Shown here piece by piece: positions 8,680 through 16,763 of a stretch of 39,959 bases of DNA. The stretch is from contig CAMIZK010000008.1 in NCBI GenBank assembly GCA_946403315.1, forward strand, positions 1 to 39,959. Reading direction: 5' to 3'. The position numbers were made by a program, and so were the translations under genes. Below the pieces are notes generated by a model that was not told the DNA's origin, searched no databases, and saw only the letters and a list, made by a program, of their open reading frames with translations. The stretch comes from an uncultured Bacteroidales bacterium (GTDB taxonomy: Bacteria; Bacteroidota; Bacteroidia; Bacteroidales; Paludibacteraceae). Each line of letters begins with the position of its first letter. Within the stretch, counting starts at the first letter, position 1.

Positions 8680-10401
8680 ATGAAATACACAAAAATATTC
8701 TTTGCAGCCTTATTAGGTTTAGGTATGACGGCGTGTTCGCTTGATAGAGAACCACTGGATCCTAACACAGACACGAAATTTAATAAAGATGCTGTGTTCG
8801 CTAAATGCTACGCTACCTTTGGTGTTACCGGACAAAAAGGACCGGACGGCAACGGAGACGTAGATGGCATTGATGAGGGTACTTCTTCCTTCTATCGTAT
8901 GTTCTGGGAACTGAATGAGTTCTGTACGGACGAAGGTTGGTGGATCTGGAATGATGTGGGATTGGCGGATATTCGTACCCTGACATGGAGTTCGAGCAAC
9001 GACCTGGTATATGGATTGTATTCGCGTCTGAACTTTGATATCACGCTCTGCAATTCGTTCTTGGATAAGACTACCGAATATACGGATGACGAGACATTGG
9101 CGCAACGCGCGGAAGTGCGTATGCTGCGTGCAATCAACTTCTATTATCTCTTGGATATGTTCTATCGCATGCCGTTCTCGCTGACCGTTTCGCCTAACAA
9201 ACCGATGCCGACTACGCGTCAGGAGTTGTTTACATGGCTGGAGACGGAATGTCTGGAACTGGCTTCCGATCCGCATATTATCCAGGCGGGACAGAGAACC
9301 AACAAATACCGTGTCGATCAGGCATGCGCTTGGTTCCTGCTGATGCGTCTGTACCTCAATGCAGAGGTATATAACGAGTCCGCACTCGGCGCAAGGGATG
9401 GCGAACCGAGATATGCGGATGCAAAGCAATACGCGAAGAAACTGATGGATAGCTCGTACAAACTGCACGGCTATGACAAATCTGCAAAGGCTGCGATTGA
9501 TCTGGCTAAGGAGCGTACCGCTGATCATGTGTACTACTCGGCTTACCAGCAGCTCTTTATGGGCGATAACGATAACAACGGCGCTCAGGAAGAAGCAATC
9601 TTCATGATTTACCAGGATGCAATCCATTCCCAGAACTGGGGCGGTTCACGCTTCCTCGTCAGCGCCGTTCGCGATGCGAACTATGTGCCTTTCGGCTCGA
9701 CGGATACATGGTCGTGTTTCCGCTCTTCGCCTGAATTCGTATATTACTGGGTGGACAAATCCAAAGCATCCTCTATCTCTCTGAATGAGTATCAGATGCC
9801 GGTTGCTCTCGGTGATGACCGTGCAATCATGGCTTCCAAGACCACCGCAGGAAAGAAGATGTCTTTGACCGGAAATGAAGCAGCCGATTTCTATGCTTCT
9901 TGGTCGGTTCTTAAATTCACAGGTGTGTACTCGACCTCCGAGACCACGACTCTGAAGGATTCCCAAGGAAATGACTCTATTGTAGAAGCTCCGTGGATCT
10001 GGGCTTCGCCTGTCGGCGAACCTCAATGGCCGGATACGGACATTCCTTTGTTCCGTCTCGCAGAGGCTTACTTGACCTATGCCGAGGCTTGCTTCCGTAC
10101 GGGAGAATTGGCTCCCGCGGTAGAGGCTGTAAACTGCCTGCGCCGCCGCGCCAATGCACCGGAGGTTACCACGCTGGATGAGGAATCGCTGTTGGTTGAG
10201 TGGGCGAAAGAGTTCTGGTGTGAAGGACGCCGCCGTACAGACTTGATCCGCTTCGGACAATTTGCAGGTCCGTCCTCTACCATGACATGGGAAGGACATA
10301 AAGCAGGGAAGGACGCAAAATACAATGTGTATCCGATTCCGGCTAAGGATGTTACTGCCAATGAAAACTTAAAAGGTCTAAACGAAGAAATAGGTTACTA
10401 A
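8680..10401 (+). CDS. SusD/RagB-family glycan-binding lipoprotein
   Basis: This is the surface lid and substrate-binding partner of the upstream SusC transporter. It has 573 residues, with lipobox GMTAC and the cysteine near residue 19. The N-terminal SusD-like region contains LAQRAEVRMLRAINFYYLLDMFY, a typical helical TPR-like stretch. The C-terminal RagB/SusD region contains PLFRLAEAYLTYAEACFRTGE, AVNCLRRRANAPE and EFWCEGRRRTDLIRFGQF, then the usual ending YPIPAKDVTANENLKG. The gap to susC is 47 bp. Ligand specificity cannot be read from sequence; galactan is inferred from GH53 and GH2 nearby. Confidence 0.95.
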   Translation: MKYTKIFFAALLGLGMTACSLDREPLDPNTDTKFNKDAVFAKCYATFGVTGQKGPDGNGDVDGIDEGTSSFYRMFWELNEFCTDEGWWIWNDVGLADIRTLTWSSSNDLVYGLYSRLNFDITLCNSFLDKTTEYTDDETLAQRAEVRMLRAINFYYLLDMFYRMPFSLTVSPNKPMPTTRQELFTWLETECLELASDPHIIQAGQRTNKYRVDQACAWFLLMRLYLNAEVYNESALGARDGEPRYADAKQYAKKLMDSSYKLHGYDKSAKAAIDLAKERTADHVYYSAYQQLFMGDNDNNGAQEEAIFMIYQDAIHSQNWGGSRFLVSAVRDANYVPFGSTDTWSCFRSSPEFVYYWVDKSKASSISLNEYQMPVALGDDRAIMASKTTAGKKMSLTGNEAADFYASWSVLKFTGVYSTSETTTLKDSQGNDSIVEAPWIWASPVGEPQWPDTDIPLFRLAEAYLTYAEACFRTGELAPAVEAVNCLRRRANAPEVTTLDEESLLVEWAKEFWCEGRRRTDLIRFGQFAGPSSTMTWEGHKAGKDAKYNVYPIPAKDVTANENLKGLNEEIGY

Positions 10402-10462
10402 TAATGTACCTTATTAATCAATTTTATAAACCAATTTTATTAACAATTTAATTATCAAAAGT

Positions 10463-11809
10463 ATGAAAAAGTTATTCGCTTTTGTAGCAGTCGCTCTGTT
10501 TAGCGTTGCTACGTTCGCAAGTCGTGAAGTGGTTCCGTCTGATGACGATCTGGCATCGTATGCAACAGGAACCTACACGATGTGTATCTACAACGAGAGT
10601 GCCTGCAACGGTATCGTCCTCAACGGAACGTACGCAGGTTGGCCTAATGCTGCCGATCACGCTAATCTGCTTGACTTCGTAGCAGTAGATGGCTTCCAGG
10701 ACTGGTATGTTGTTTCGTGGAATGATGAAACAGGTGCTGAAGCAAAAGATGGTGGTGTACAAGCTAAACCGATTCAATTGGACGGTAGCGGTTTGTTCAA
10801 CTGGGATTATCAGCTTGGTCCCGATGCAGAACTGATTCGCGGTACTGCTGACTTGCTCCCCGGTAATAATGGTACTGAAGTTGATATCAAGAATATCCAA
10901 CCGGGTATCGTTGTTATTGATGTAAAGAGCTGGAAGAATAATCCTTGTACAGCTGTATATCACACTTACAAAGTATCACTTGTTTCGCCGGATTGCAACG
11001 ACGAGGACTATGTCGTTCCTGCTATCTCCGGTGGTTTCAATGGTTGGGCACAAGAGGCTATGACTCTGAATGAGTTGAAGACCGCAGAGCGTCAGAATGA
11101 TAACCTCCCCGGTGCTGTATTTGAAGCCAGCTTTAAAGCCGCTGAGGGTTCTGAGTTCAAATTCCGTTCCGCTGCAGAGTGGGGCGCTGACTGGAGCAAC
11201 GAGCTCAAAGAGTATGACGCTGAGAATGACGAGTGGAAAGCATTTAACGGAGGTGCAAACCTTGTACTTGGCGCAGAAACCGAGATTATGTATGACCTTG
11301 GCGATCCTACCTTGTATTCATGGAACAACTGCGAGAAACCCGAGCCGGTTGACTCAACAGTTTATTACACGGTAGTACTTCTTAATGCTCCGGCAAATGG
11401 ACCGGCAGCCGGTGTTGAGATTATCGGTACGTTCGATGGCTGGGCTGGTACTGCAATGGAACTCCTTAATACCGGTTGGTACTTTGCTCAATTTGATGTT
11501 ATGGGATTCCAAGAGTTCAAGTTCCGTGAGGCTGGTACCTGGGATAACGAAATCGTTTATGTAGAGAGCGGTGAGGGACTCGCAAATATGAAATTCGAGC
11601 AACTCTGGCAGGATGACACCTACAAGGGCACTCCTTGCAAGATGATCGAGCTTGATCTCAGTGGCGAAGATTATGTATGGAAAGCTAACTATCAGGGCAT
11701 CGAGAACGTAGTTCTGACCGAGAAGGCTCAAAAGGTAATGGTTGATGGCGTTATGTACATCATCCGTGACAACAAGATGTTCAACGTTCAAGGAACTCAA
11801 GTTCGCTAA
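10463..11809 (+). CDS. SusE/SusF-like secreted glycan-binding protein with a short C-terminal tail
   Basis: This 448-residue exported protein lies downstream of SusD, where SusE/F proteins normally sit. The signal MKKLFAFVAVALFSVATFAS has no lipobox cysteine, unlike classical SusE/F lipoproteins. The body holds about three beta-sandwich units with the starch-binding-type motif GxFxGWxxxxM: NGTYAGWPN, SGGFNGWAQEAM and IGTFDGWAGTAM, the latter two each followed by an FKFR strand. The last 37 residues (GIENVVLTEKAQKV onward) match the tail of the GH53 protein encoded 8 kb away, suggesting a common sorting or anchoring signal. It is the last gene of the operon; a strong terminator follows. Confidence 0.8.
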   Translation: MKKLFAFVAVALFSVATFASREVVPSDDDLASYATGTYTMCIYNESACNGIVLNGTYAGWPNAADHANLLDFVAVDGFQDWYVVSWNDETGAEAKDGGVQAKPIQLDGSGLFNWDYQLGPDAELIRGTADLLPGNNGTEVDIKNIQPGIVVIDVKSWKNNPCTAVYHTYKVSLVSPDCNDEDYVVPAISGGFNGWAQEAMTLNELKTAERQNDNLPGAVFEASFKAAEGSEFKFRSAAEWGADWSNELKEYDAENDEWKAFNGGANLVLGAETEIMYDLGDPTLYSWNNCEKPEPVDSTVYYTVVLLNAPANGPAAGVEIIGTFDGWAGTAMELLNTGWYFAQFDVMGFQEFKFREAGTWDNEIVYVESGEGLANMKFEQLWQDDTYKGTPCKMIELDLSGEDYVWKANYQGIENVVLTEKAQKVMVDGVMYIIRDNKMFNVQGTQVR

Positions 11810-11831
11810 TCCGAACCAAACATCAAAAAAG

Positions 11832-11862
11832 AATAGGGACGCTTCGGCGCCCCTATTTTTTT
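11832..11862. terminator. Intrinsic terminator, probably bidirectional
   Basis: The stem AATAGGG(A)CGC closes on a TTCG loop and pairs with GCG(C)CCCTATT, followed by a T tract. A-rich sequence on the left gives a U tract for the convergent GH2 transcript too. Confidence 0.85.
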
Positions 11863-11868
11863 GCCTTA

Positions 11869-11955
11869 CCGGACTATGACTGTCCGGTTGATTGTAGCCT
11901 TACGGAGGCTTGACGTTAGCCTTGACTGTCGGTTGACCGTCGGTTGACCGTCGGG
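11869..11955. repeat. Inverted repeat plus ~11-bp tandem array between convergent genes
   Basis: CCGGAC and GTCCGG form a perfect 6-bp inverted repeat (7-nt spacer, 11869-11887). TTGA-initiated units follow: two irregular ones of about 12 nt, then TTGACTGTCGG, TTGACCGTCGG, TTGACCGTCGG at exact 11-nt spacing (11922-11954). The array stops 3 bp before the GH2 stop codon. The architecture resembles the 2763-2865 and 19339-19407 sites, but the sequence differs. Confidence 0.7.
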
Positions 11956-11957
11956 TT

Positions 11958-14438
11958 TCATTGCATGAAGAATGCTCCATTGTGCCTTTTTTTGAGAATA
12001 AATGTGCATTGTCCGGCGAAGGCGTGCATCTGCGGCTCAACGAATGAATCCAAGCAGGCAGCGTCACCGTTAGCGGCAGCGACAAATCCGTCGCCTTCGT
12101 ACCGTATCAGGTTATTGGCCTTCGGACAAAGGTTACCGTCCTTATCCACCACCTTCACCGTCATATAGCATAGTTCCTCAGGATTTTCCTCTTCATTGGC
12201 CCAAATAACCTCCAAATGATCCGGCTCGCCTGCAGTCTTTACGCTCTCTCTTGCCATCTCTTTTCCCTTCTCGTCATACGCCACTACCGTAATTTCACCT
12301 GCTTCAAACGGCACATCGAACCACATCAGGCGGTAACGGGGTAATAACTCCGGTCTCGGCGCACTTCCCCATACCGGCGGTACAAAATCGCCTACTTTCG
12401 GCATCTGACTCACTCTCGCTTCCTGTGACTCGTAACCGTTAACCGGTAACCCTTTCGCCATTAATTCCGTTTCTTCCGTGGTCGCAAAACGCAGTTTACC
12501 GTAACTCTTGCCGTTCACAAACAATTCCGCATTCGGGTAACTTGTGTAGCAGAATACCGGCACTAAATCGCCCTCTTCCCAGTTCCAATGCGGTAACACA
12601 TGTAGCGTCGCGTCCTCTTTGTTCCATTGGCTTCGGTATAGATAATACCGATCCTTCGGCAGCGATGCCAAGTCAATAATTCCGAAATAACTGCTATGAC
12701 TTGGCCATGCGTCCGTATCGTACGGCGAAGGCTCTCCTAAATAGTCAAATCCCGTCCAAACAAACTGACCCAAGGTCCAGTTATAATCGTCCTGCAACTG
12801 AAAATCTTGTTCCGGCAGACCGGACCACGGACAATACTCCACGTCATATCCGCTACTCTGATAATCCTCATAAATCGCAAAATCCTTCAGCACAGCAGGG
12901 ATCTTATAAACGCCTCTACTGGATACCGTACTTGCTGTTTCGCTACCCAAAATCATCTTCTGCGGCAGATTCTCATACGCTTCTTCATATCTTCCGGTTC
13001 GATAATTGAAACCCGGTAATTCCACCGCCGCTCCAAATCCGTTATGAATCACATGCATCGCTTGGTCCATACCGTTCGTCACCGGTCGGGTGGGGTCTAA
13101 TTCATGGAATAGCGCTTGCAGTTTTGTCACGATCTCAATACCGTCCGGCAGCACCTGGTTCCATACCTCGTTACCGCTCGACCATAGCATCACGCACGCG
13201 TTGTTGCGATAGTGCTTCACCATATTCGTGATATCCCGTTTCCACCATTCGTTGAACTCTACGCTGTAGTCGTTCTCCGTCTTGCCGTGGTTCCAAACGT
13301 CAAACGGCTCGATCATCATCATCATTCCCATCTCGTCGCATAACTCCACCAACTCCGGTGCCGGCATGTTATGACTTGTGCGAATCGCATCGCAACCCAT
13401 ATTCTTCAGCATCGTGATCTGGTGACGTAACGCGTCCTTATGTACCGCCGCACCCAACGGTCCTAAGTCATGGTGATTGCATACGCCCTTGAATTTTCGG
13501 GTCTCGCCGTTCAACTCAAATCCCCTCTCTGCCGTATAAGAAATACTCCGGATACCAAATCGCGTCTCTTTCTTATCCAATATCTCTTTATCCCGCAGTA
13601 CACGCGTCCGCGCTATATACAGGTTCGGATCCTCAGGCGACCATAATTGCGGCTCTATTACCTCTGCTACGCCTTCCTGTCCTTCTATCGTTGCAACCAC
13701 CTTGCCATTATACAGTATATCAGTCTGAATGCTGATATCTGATGGCTGATGACTGATGGTTTCAACTCCATCCTGCACATCCACCTCGATCGTCACCTGC
13801 GCATACTCTTTGCTCACTTTGGGTGTCCGAACCAAAATGCCGAATGTCGGGATATGAATAGGATCCGTTTCTACCAAGTGCACATTCCGGTACAGTCCTG
13901 CACCCGGATACCAGCGGCTCTGCTGCGGTTTGTTCTCCAGGTACACATCAATATCCACGCTATCTGAATGCTGATGGCTGAATGCTGACGGCAGTATATA
14001 GCAGTCAAACGTGTTGTACCCGTACGGCCAATAAACCATTTCCTCGCCGTTCACATACACGTCCGCATGACTCATCGCGCCGTCAAAAACAAGCGTGTAG
14101 AACTTGTCTTTCTTTACTGCCACACGCGTCCGGTAATGACCCTTACCCATCCACGGCAGACCACCGCTTCGGCCTGTCTTCCACGTAGGCTCCTTCTCAC
14201 CGTTCTGAACAACAATCACTTCTTGCAGGTCATTTGCCCGGTCAAAAGGTCCGCTGATCGCCCAGTCGTGCGGAATAGTCACATCCTCCCATACGGGATT
14301 ATCCGTCGTGTCTTGAGTGAACTGCCACTCCCGCAACAACGTGTCCGTACGAACTGTTTCTTGCTTTGTCGAACAAGCACAAAATACCATGCTACTAATC
14401 AGCAGCATGGTAGAAATAATATTGAAATTACCTTTCAT
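11958..14438 (-). CDS. GH2-family beta-galactosidase, lipoprotein
   Basis: This glycoside hydrolase removes terminal beta-galactose from oligosaccharides. It has 826 residues; the signal ends VFCACS, with a lipobox cysteine, so it is periplasmic or surface-anchored. Domains in order: N-terminal sugar-binding jelly roll (DWAISGPFDRANDL), immunoglobulin-like domain, and a TIM barrel with RTSHNMPAPELVELCDEMG. The acid/base glutamate lies in VMLWSSGNEVWNQ (about residue 420) and the nucleophile in ILGSETASTVSSRG (about 499). C-terminal beta domains follow. Two loops (about 149-159 and 227-240: SAFSHQHSDS, ISHQPSDISIQTD) are encoded by 7-nt tandem repeats. It is third in the galK-galM-GH2 operon. 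Other GH2 activities remain possible, but galK and galM next to it favour galactose. Confidence 0.92.
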   Translation of the reverse strand: MKGNFNIISTMLLISSMVFCACSTKQETVRTDTLLREWQFTQDTTDNPVWEDVTIPHDWAISGPFDRANDLQEVIVVQNGEKEPTWKTGRSGGLPWMGKGHYRTRVAVKKDKFYTLVFDGAMSHADVYVNGEEMVYWPYGYNTFDCYILPSAFSHQHSDSVDIDVYLENKPQQSRWYPGAGLYRNVHLVETDPIHIPTFGILVRTPKVSKEYAQVTIEVDVQDGVETISHQPSDISIQTDILYNGKVVATIEGQEGVAEVIEPQLWSPEDPNLYIARTRVLRDKEILDKKETRFGIRSISYTAERGFELNGETRKFKGVCNHHDLGPLGAAVHKDALRHQITMLKNMGCDAIRTSHNMPAPELVELCDEMGMMMMIEPFDVWNHGKTENDYSVEFNEWWKRDITNMVKHYRNNACVMLWSSGNEVWNQVLPDGIEIVTKLQALFHELDPTRPVTNGMDQAMHVIHNGFGAAVELPGFNYRTGRYEEAYENLPQKMILGSETASTVSSRGVYKIPAVLKDFAIYEDYQSSGYDVEYCPWSGLPEQDFQLQDDYNWTLGQFVWTGFDYLGEPSPYDTDAWPSHSSYFGIIDLASLPKDRYYLYRSQWNKEDATLHVLPHWNWEEGDLVPVFCYTSYPNAELFVNGKSYGKLRFATTEETELMAKGLPVNGYESQEARVSQMPKVGDFVPPVWGSAPRPELLPRYRLMWFDVPFEAGEITVVAYDEKGKEMARESVKTAGEPDHLEVIWANEEENPEELCYMTVKVVDKDGNLCPKANNLIRYEGDGFVAAANGDAACLDSFVEPQMHAFAGQCTFILKKRHNGAFFMQ
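13718..13759. repeat. Heptanucleotide array inside the GH2 gene (first)
   Basis: Plus-strand units CTGAATG, CTGATAT, CTGATGG, CTGATGA, CTGATGG run with an exact 7-nt period. The coding (minus) strand reads through without stops and gives ISHQPSDISIQTD. Confidence 0.85.
13961..13992. repeat. Heptanucleotide array inside the GH2 gene (second)
   Basis: Units CTGAATG, CTGATGG, CTGAATG, CTGACGG at 7-nt spacing are the same family and orientation as the array 200 bp away. They encode SAFSHQHSDS on the minus strand. Confidence 0.85.
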
Positions 14439-14460
14439 TTTTCACTTTTCATTTTTCACT
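14433..14460 (-). repeat. Heptanucleotide array filling the galM-GH2 gap
   Basis: On the minus strand the galM TAA is followed directly by AGTGAAA, AATGAAA, AGTGAAA, AATGAAA. The GH2 start ATG lies in the last unit, so the whole 22-bp spacer is repeat. Confidence 0.9.
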
Positions 14461-15456
14461 TTACAGAAATCTATATTCGGTTATTTCGTCTAATTTTTCG
14501 CCCGGTCTCAATACGATATTCGGGAAATGGTCATGGTGAATACTGTCCGGCCATTGTTGCGCTTCCAGGCACACCGCATGCTTTTCGTCATACATCGTGC
14601 CGCTCTTACCTGCGTTGCGCTCGATGAAGTTACCCGTATACACCTGCAATCCCTTCATCGTCGTCCAGCATTCCATCGTCCGGCCGTCCGCCTCCAGTGT
14701 CGCCGCATGACGTAACGCTTTCGGTGCATCCGCTTCGCACAGACACCAGTTGTTGTCGATACCCTTCCAAGGCGTAAAGAACGGATCTTTCATGCGGTCA
14801 CCCAAACGGGTAGGCTGACGGAAATCCATCGGACTATCCACTACCGGCAGAATCTGACCCGTCGGACAGGTCCATTCGTCGAACGGCGTGTACCGGTCGG
14901 CATTCACCTGCAGCATATGGTCATCTACTCGACCGCTGTCTTCACCTGCCAAATTGAAATACGCATGGTTCGTCATGGCAACTAACGTCGGCTTGTCCGT
15001 CTTGGCCTCGTAATGGATCACCAGACGGTTGTCTTTCGTCGCTGTGTACGTCACCCATACATCTACATTGCCCGGATAACCTTCCTCGCCGTCTTTACTG
15101 CGGTAGTGCAGCGTGATTTCAAACAAACTCTGCGCCGTCACTTCCCATAACTTCGCGTTGAAACCTTCCAAACCGCCATGAAGACTGTTTGGCCCGTTGT
15201 TGACAGGAAGAGAGTAGGTGACTCCGTCCAATTCAAACGTTCCTCCACCGATTCGATTCGCTACGCGACCGCAGATCGCATTGAAATACGTCTCTTTCTC
15301 TTTCCATTCATCTGCCGTACGAAAACCCAACACGATGTCTTTCACTTCCCCTTTCCGGTTTGCTACCAACAGCTTCGTGATCTTCGCTCCCAGATTACTG
15401 ATCTCGACCTTCAGTCCTCCCGTGCTCTTTATGGTGTAGAATTGAACTGTTTTCAT
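14461..15456 (-). CDS. galM: Galactose mutarotase (aldose 1-epimerase)
   Basis: It interconverts alpha and beta anomers of galactose so that galactokinase can act. The 331-residue length is normal for a cytoplasmic GalM; no signal peptide is present. Family motifs: GRVANRIGGGTFELDG, NNGPNSLHGG, the catalytic-histidine stretch AMTNHAYFNLAG, GIDNNWCL and the late glutamate segment VCLEAQQWPDSIHH, where the catalytic base lies. The start MKTVQFYTIKSTGG is placed at the ATG that ends a 7-bp repeat array directly behind galK. Cotranscription with galK and GH2 is clear from gaps of 24 and 22 bp. Confidence 0.95.
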   Translation of the reverse strand: MKTVQFYTIKSTGGLKVEISNLGAKITKLLVANRKGEVKDIVLGFRTADEWKEKETYFNAICGRVANRIGGGTFELDGVTYSLPVNNGPNSLHGGLEGFNAKLWEVTAQSLFEITLHYRSKDGEEGYPGNVDVWVTYTATKDNRLVIHYEAKTDKPTLVAMTNHAYFNLAGEDSGRVDDHMLQVNADRYTPFDEWTCPTGQILPVVDSPMDFRQPTRLGDRMKDPFFTPWKGIDNNWCLCEADAPKALRHAATLEADGRTMECWTTMKGLQVYTGNFIERNAGKSGTMYDEKHAVCLEAQQWPDSIHHDHFPNIVLRPGEKLDEITEYRFL

Positions 15457-15483
15457 ACATCAAACATTATACATCATACATCA
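15454..15483 (-). repeat. Heptanucleotide array filling the galK-galM gap
   Basis: Minus-strand units ATGTATG, ATGTATA, ATGTTTG, ATGTATG run from the galK TGA to the galM ATG. The unit itself carries ATG and TGATG/TAATG stop-start overlaps in shifting frames. Confidence 0.9.
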
Positions 15484-16662
15484 CTCCAACCGCATTACGC
15501 CATTTCCGATTTCTGCTACATAAAAGTCTGCTTTTAGACCCGTCTTCTCTTCGTATTCCTTACCTACAAAGGCCTTGAAGTCCTCGATCGCTTCGTCTTT
15601 CACCAGACTTACCGTGCATCCGCCAAAACCGCCACCTGTCATACGGCTACCGAGCACACCCTCTACCTGCCAAGCGGCTTCCGCCAAGGTATCCAACTCC
15701 TTACCCGTCACCTCATAATCATCGCGTAACGATACGTGACTGGCGGTCATTAACTCACCGAAATAAGCAATCTCGCCTTTCTTCAATGCCTCTACGGCTG
15801 CTGCTGTTCTCGCTACTTCGCCTACCACGTGACGCGCCCGCTTCTTGGCTATAGGATCACTAATCGCTCCTTCTACCTCTTTCCAGTCCTCCGGTGTCAA
15901 CTCAGCCAGGCACTTAATCGGTTTCACTTTACAAATCTGCTCCACAGCCGTCTTGCATTGACGAACGCGGTCGTTATACGCACCCGAATCCAGATGGTGA
16001 GGACTGTGCGTGTTCGTGATCACAACCTTGATGCCCTCTAACTTCACCGGCACATGCTCGAACTCCATCGTGTCGCAGTTCAGATAAATCGCATGGTCTT
16101 TCTTGCCTTGCGCACTCGCAAACTGATCCATGATACCGCACATCACACCGGCATATTCATGCTCGCATGCCTGACCAATCAATGCCAACTCCGTCCGGTA
16201 TTTCTTATCATCTGCATCCTTCCAACCCATTTCTTCCGTAAAGGCACGTGCTGTCACTACTTCCATTGCCGCACTGCTGCTCAAACCGGCACCGGCAGGA
16301 ACATTGCCGTAATACAACAAATCGTAGCCGCTCTCTAACTTGGCCTCCGGATGACGACGGGCGATGATCTCGATGCAACCTAATGCGTAGTTGCACCATG
16401 CCTTGTCCGGTTGAGGTTGAATCTCCGAAATAGGAATCTCGTACTTCTGCGGCATGTTCATGGACTGGAAACGCAGTACCCGATCGGCATTCTTTGCGAT
16501 CAGTAACCATGCTCCGAAACTTAACGCACATGGGAAGACACAGCCTCCGTTGTAATCCGTATGCTCACCGATTAAATTTACACGACCCGGGGAGAAATAC
16601 ATTTTCTCTACTTGTTTTCCGTAGGCTTGCTCGAAAGCCATTTTCATCTCTTGTGTTGTCAT
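15481..16662 (-). CDS. galK: Galactokinase
   Basis: It phosphorylates galactose at C1 with ATP, the committed step into the Leloir pathway, in the cytosol. It is 393 residues, the usual size. GHMP-kinase features: galactose signature GRVNLIGEHTDYNGG near residue 27, ATP-binding loop VPAGAGLSSSAAMEV, catalytic-aspartate segment GIMDQFASAQG, and C-terminal motif RMTGGGFGGCTVSLV. It is first in the galK-galM-GH2 minus-strand operon, reading from a promoter that overlaps the divergent promoter of the membrane-protein gene. The next Leloir genes (galT, galE) are not in the window. Confidence 0.97.
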   Translation of the reverse strand: MTTQEMKMAFEQAYGKQVEKMYFSPGRVNLIGEHTDYNGGCVFPCALSFGAWLLIAKNADRVLRFQSMNMPQKYEIPISEIQPQPDKAWCNYALGCIEIIARRHPEAKLESGYDLLYYGNVPAGAGLSSSAAMEVVTARAFTEEMGWKDADDKKYRTELALIGQACEHEYAGVMCGIMDQFASAQGKKDHAIYLNCDTMEFEHVPVKLEGIKVVITNTHSPHHLDSGAYNDRVRQCKTAVEQICKVKPIKCLAELTPEDWKEVEGAISDPIAKKRARHVVGEVARTAAAVEALKKGEIAYFGELMTASHVSLRDDYEVTGKELDTLAEAAWQVEGVLGSRMTGGGFGGCTVSLVKDEAIEDFKAFVGKEYEEKTGLKADFYVAEIGNGVMRLE

Positions 16663-16690
16663 AATTATAGATATTTGATTAAAAAGTGCA

Positions 16691-16738
16691 CAAAATTACA
16701 AAAAAATTTTGATATATGCAAAAAAAGTTGTATCTTTG
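16691..16738. promoter_or_regulatory. Interlocked divergent promoters (galK minus, membrane protein plus)
   Basis: Plus: TTTG at 16708-16711, 19 nt, TATCTTTG at 16731-16738. Minus: TTTG (CAAA at 16719-16722), 20 nt, TAATTTTG (16698-16691). Both -33 boxes lie within TTTGATATATGCAAA, so each spacer contains the other promoter's -33 box. A similar arrangement occurs at 20776-20823. Confidence 0.75.
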
Positions 16739-16763
16739 CAGCAAATTTTTAAAAAATAATACT

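Noticed and set aside
10402-10462. Possible separate promoter or repeat between susD and the SusE/F-like gene
   Set aside because: A/T-rich with CAATTTTAT-like words, but no -7 box and no fixed period.
11958-16662. Possible sigma70-type -35/-10 boxes in front of galK, GH53 and nrdD
   Set aside because: A/T-rich matches were no better than chance, while TTTG-N20-TAnnTTTG boxes were precise at the same places.
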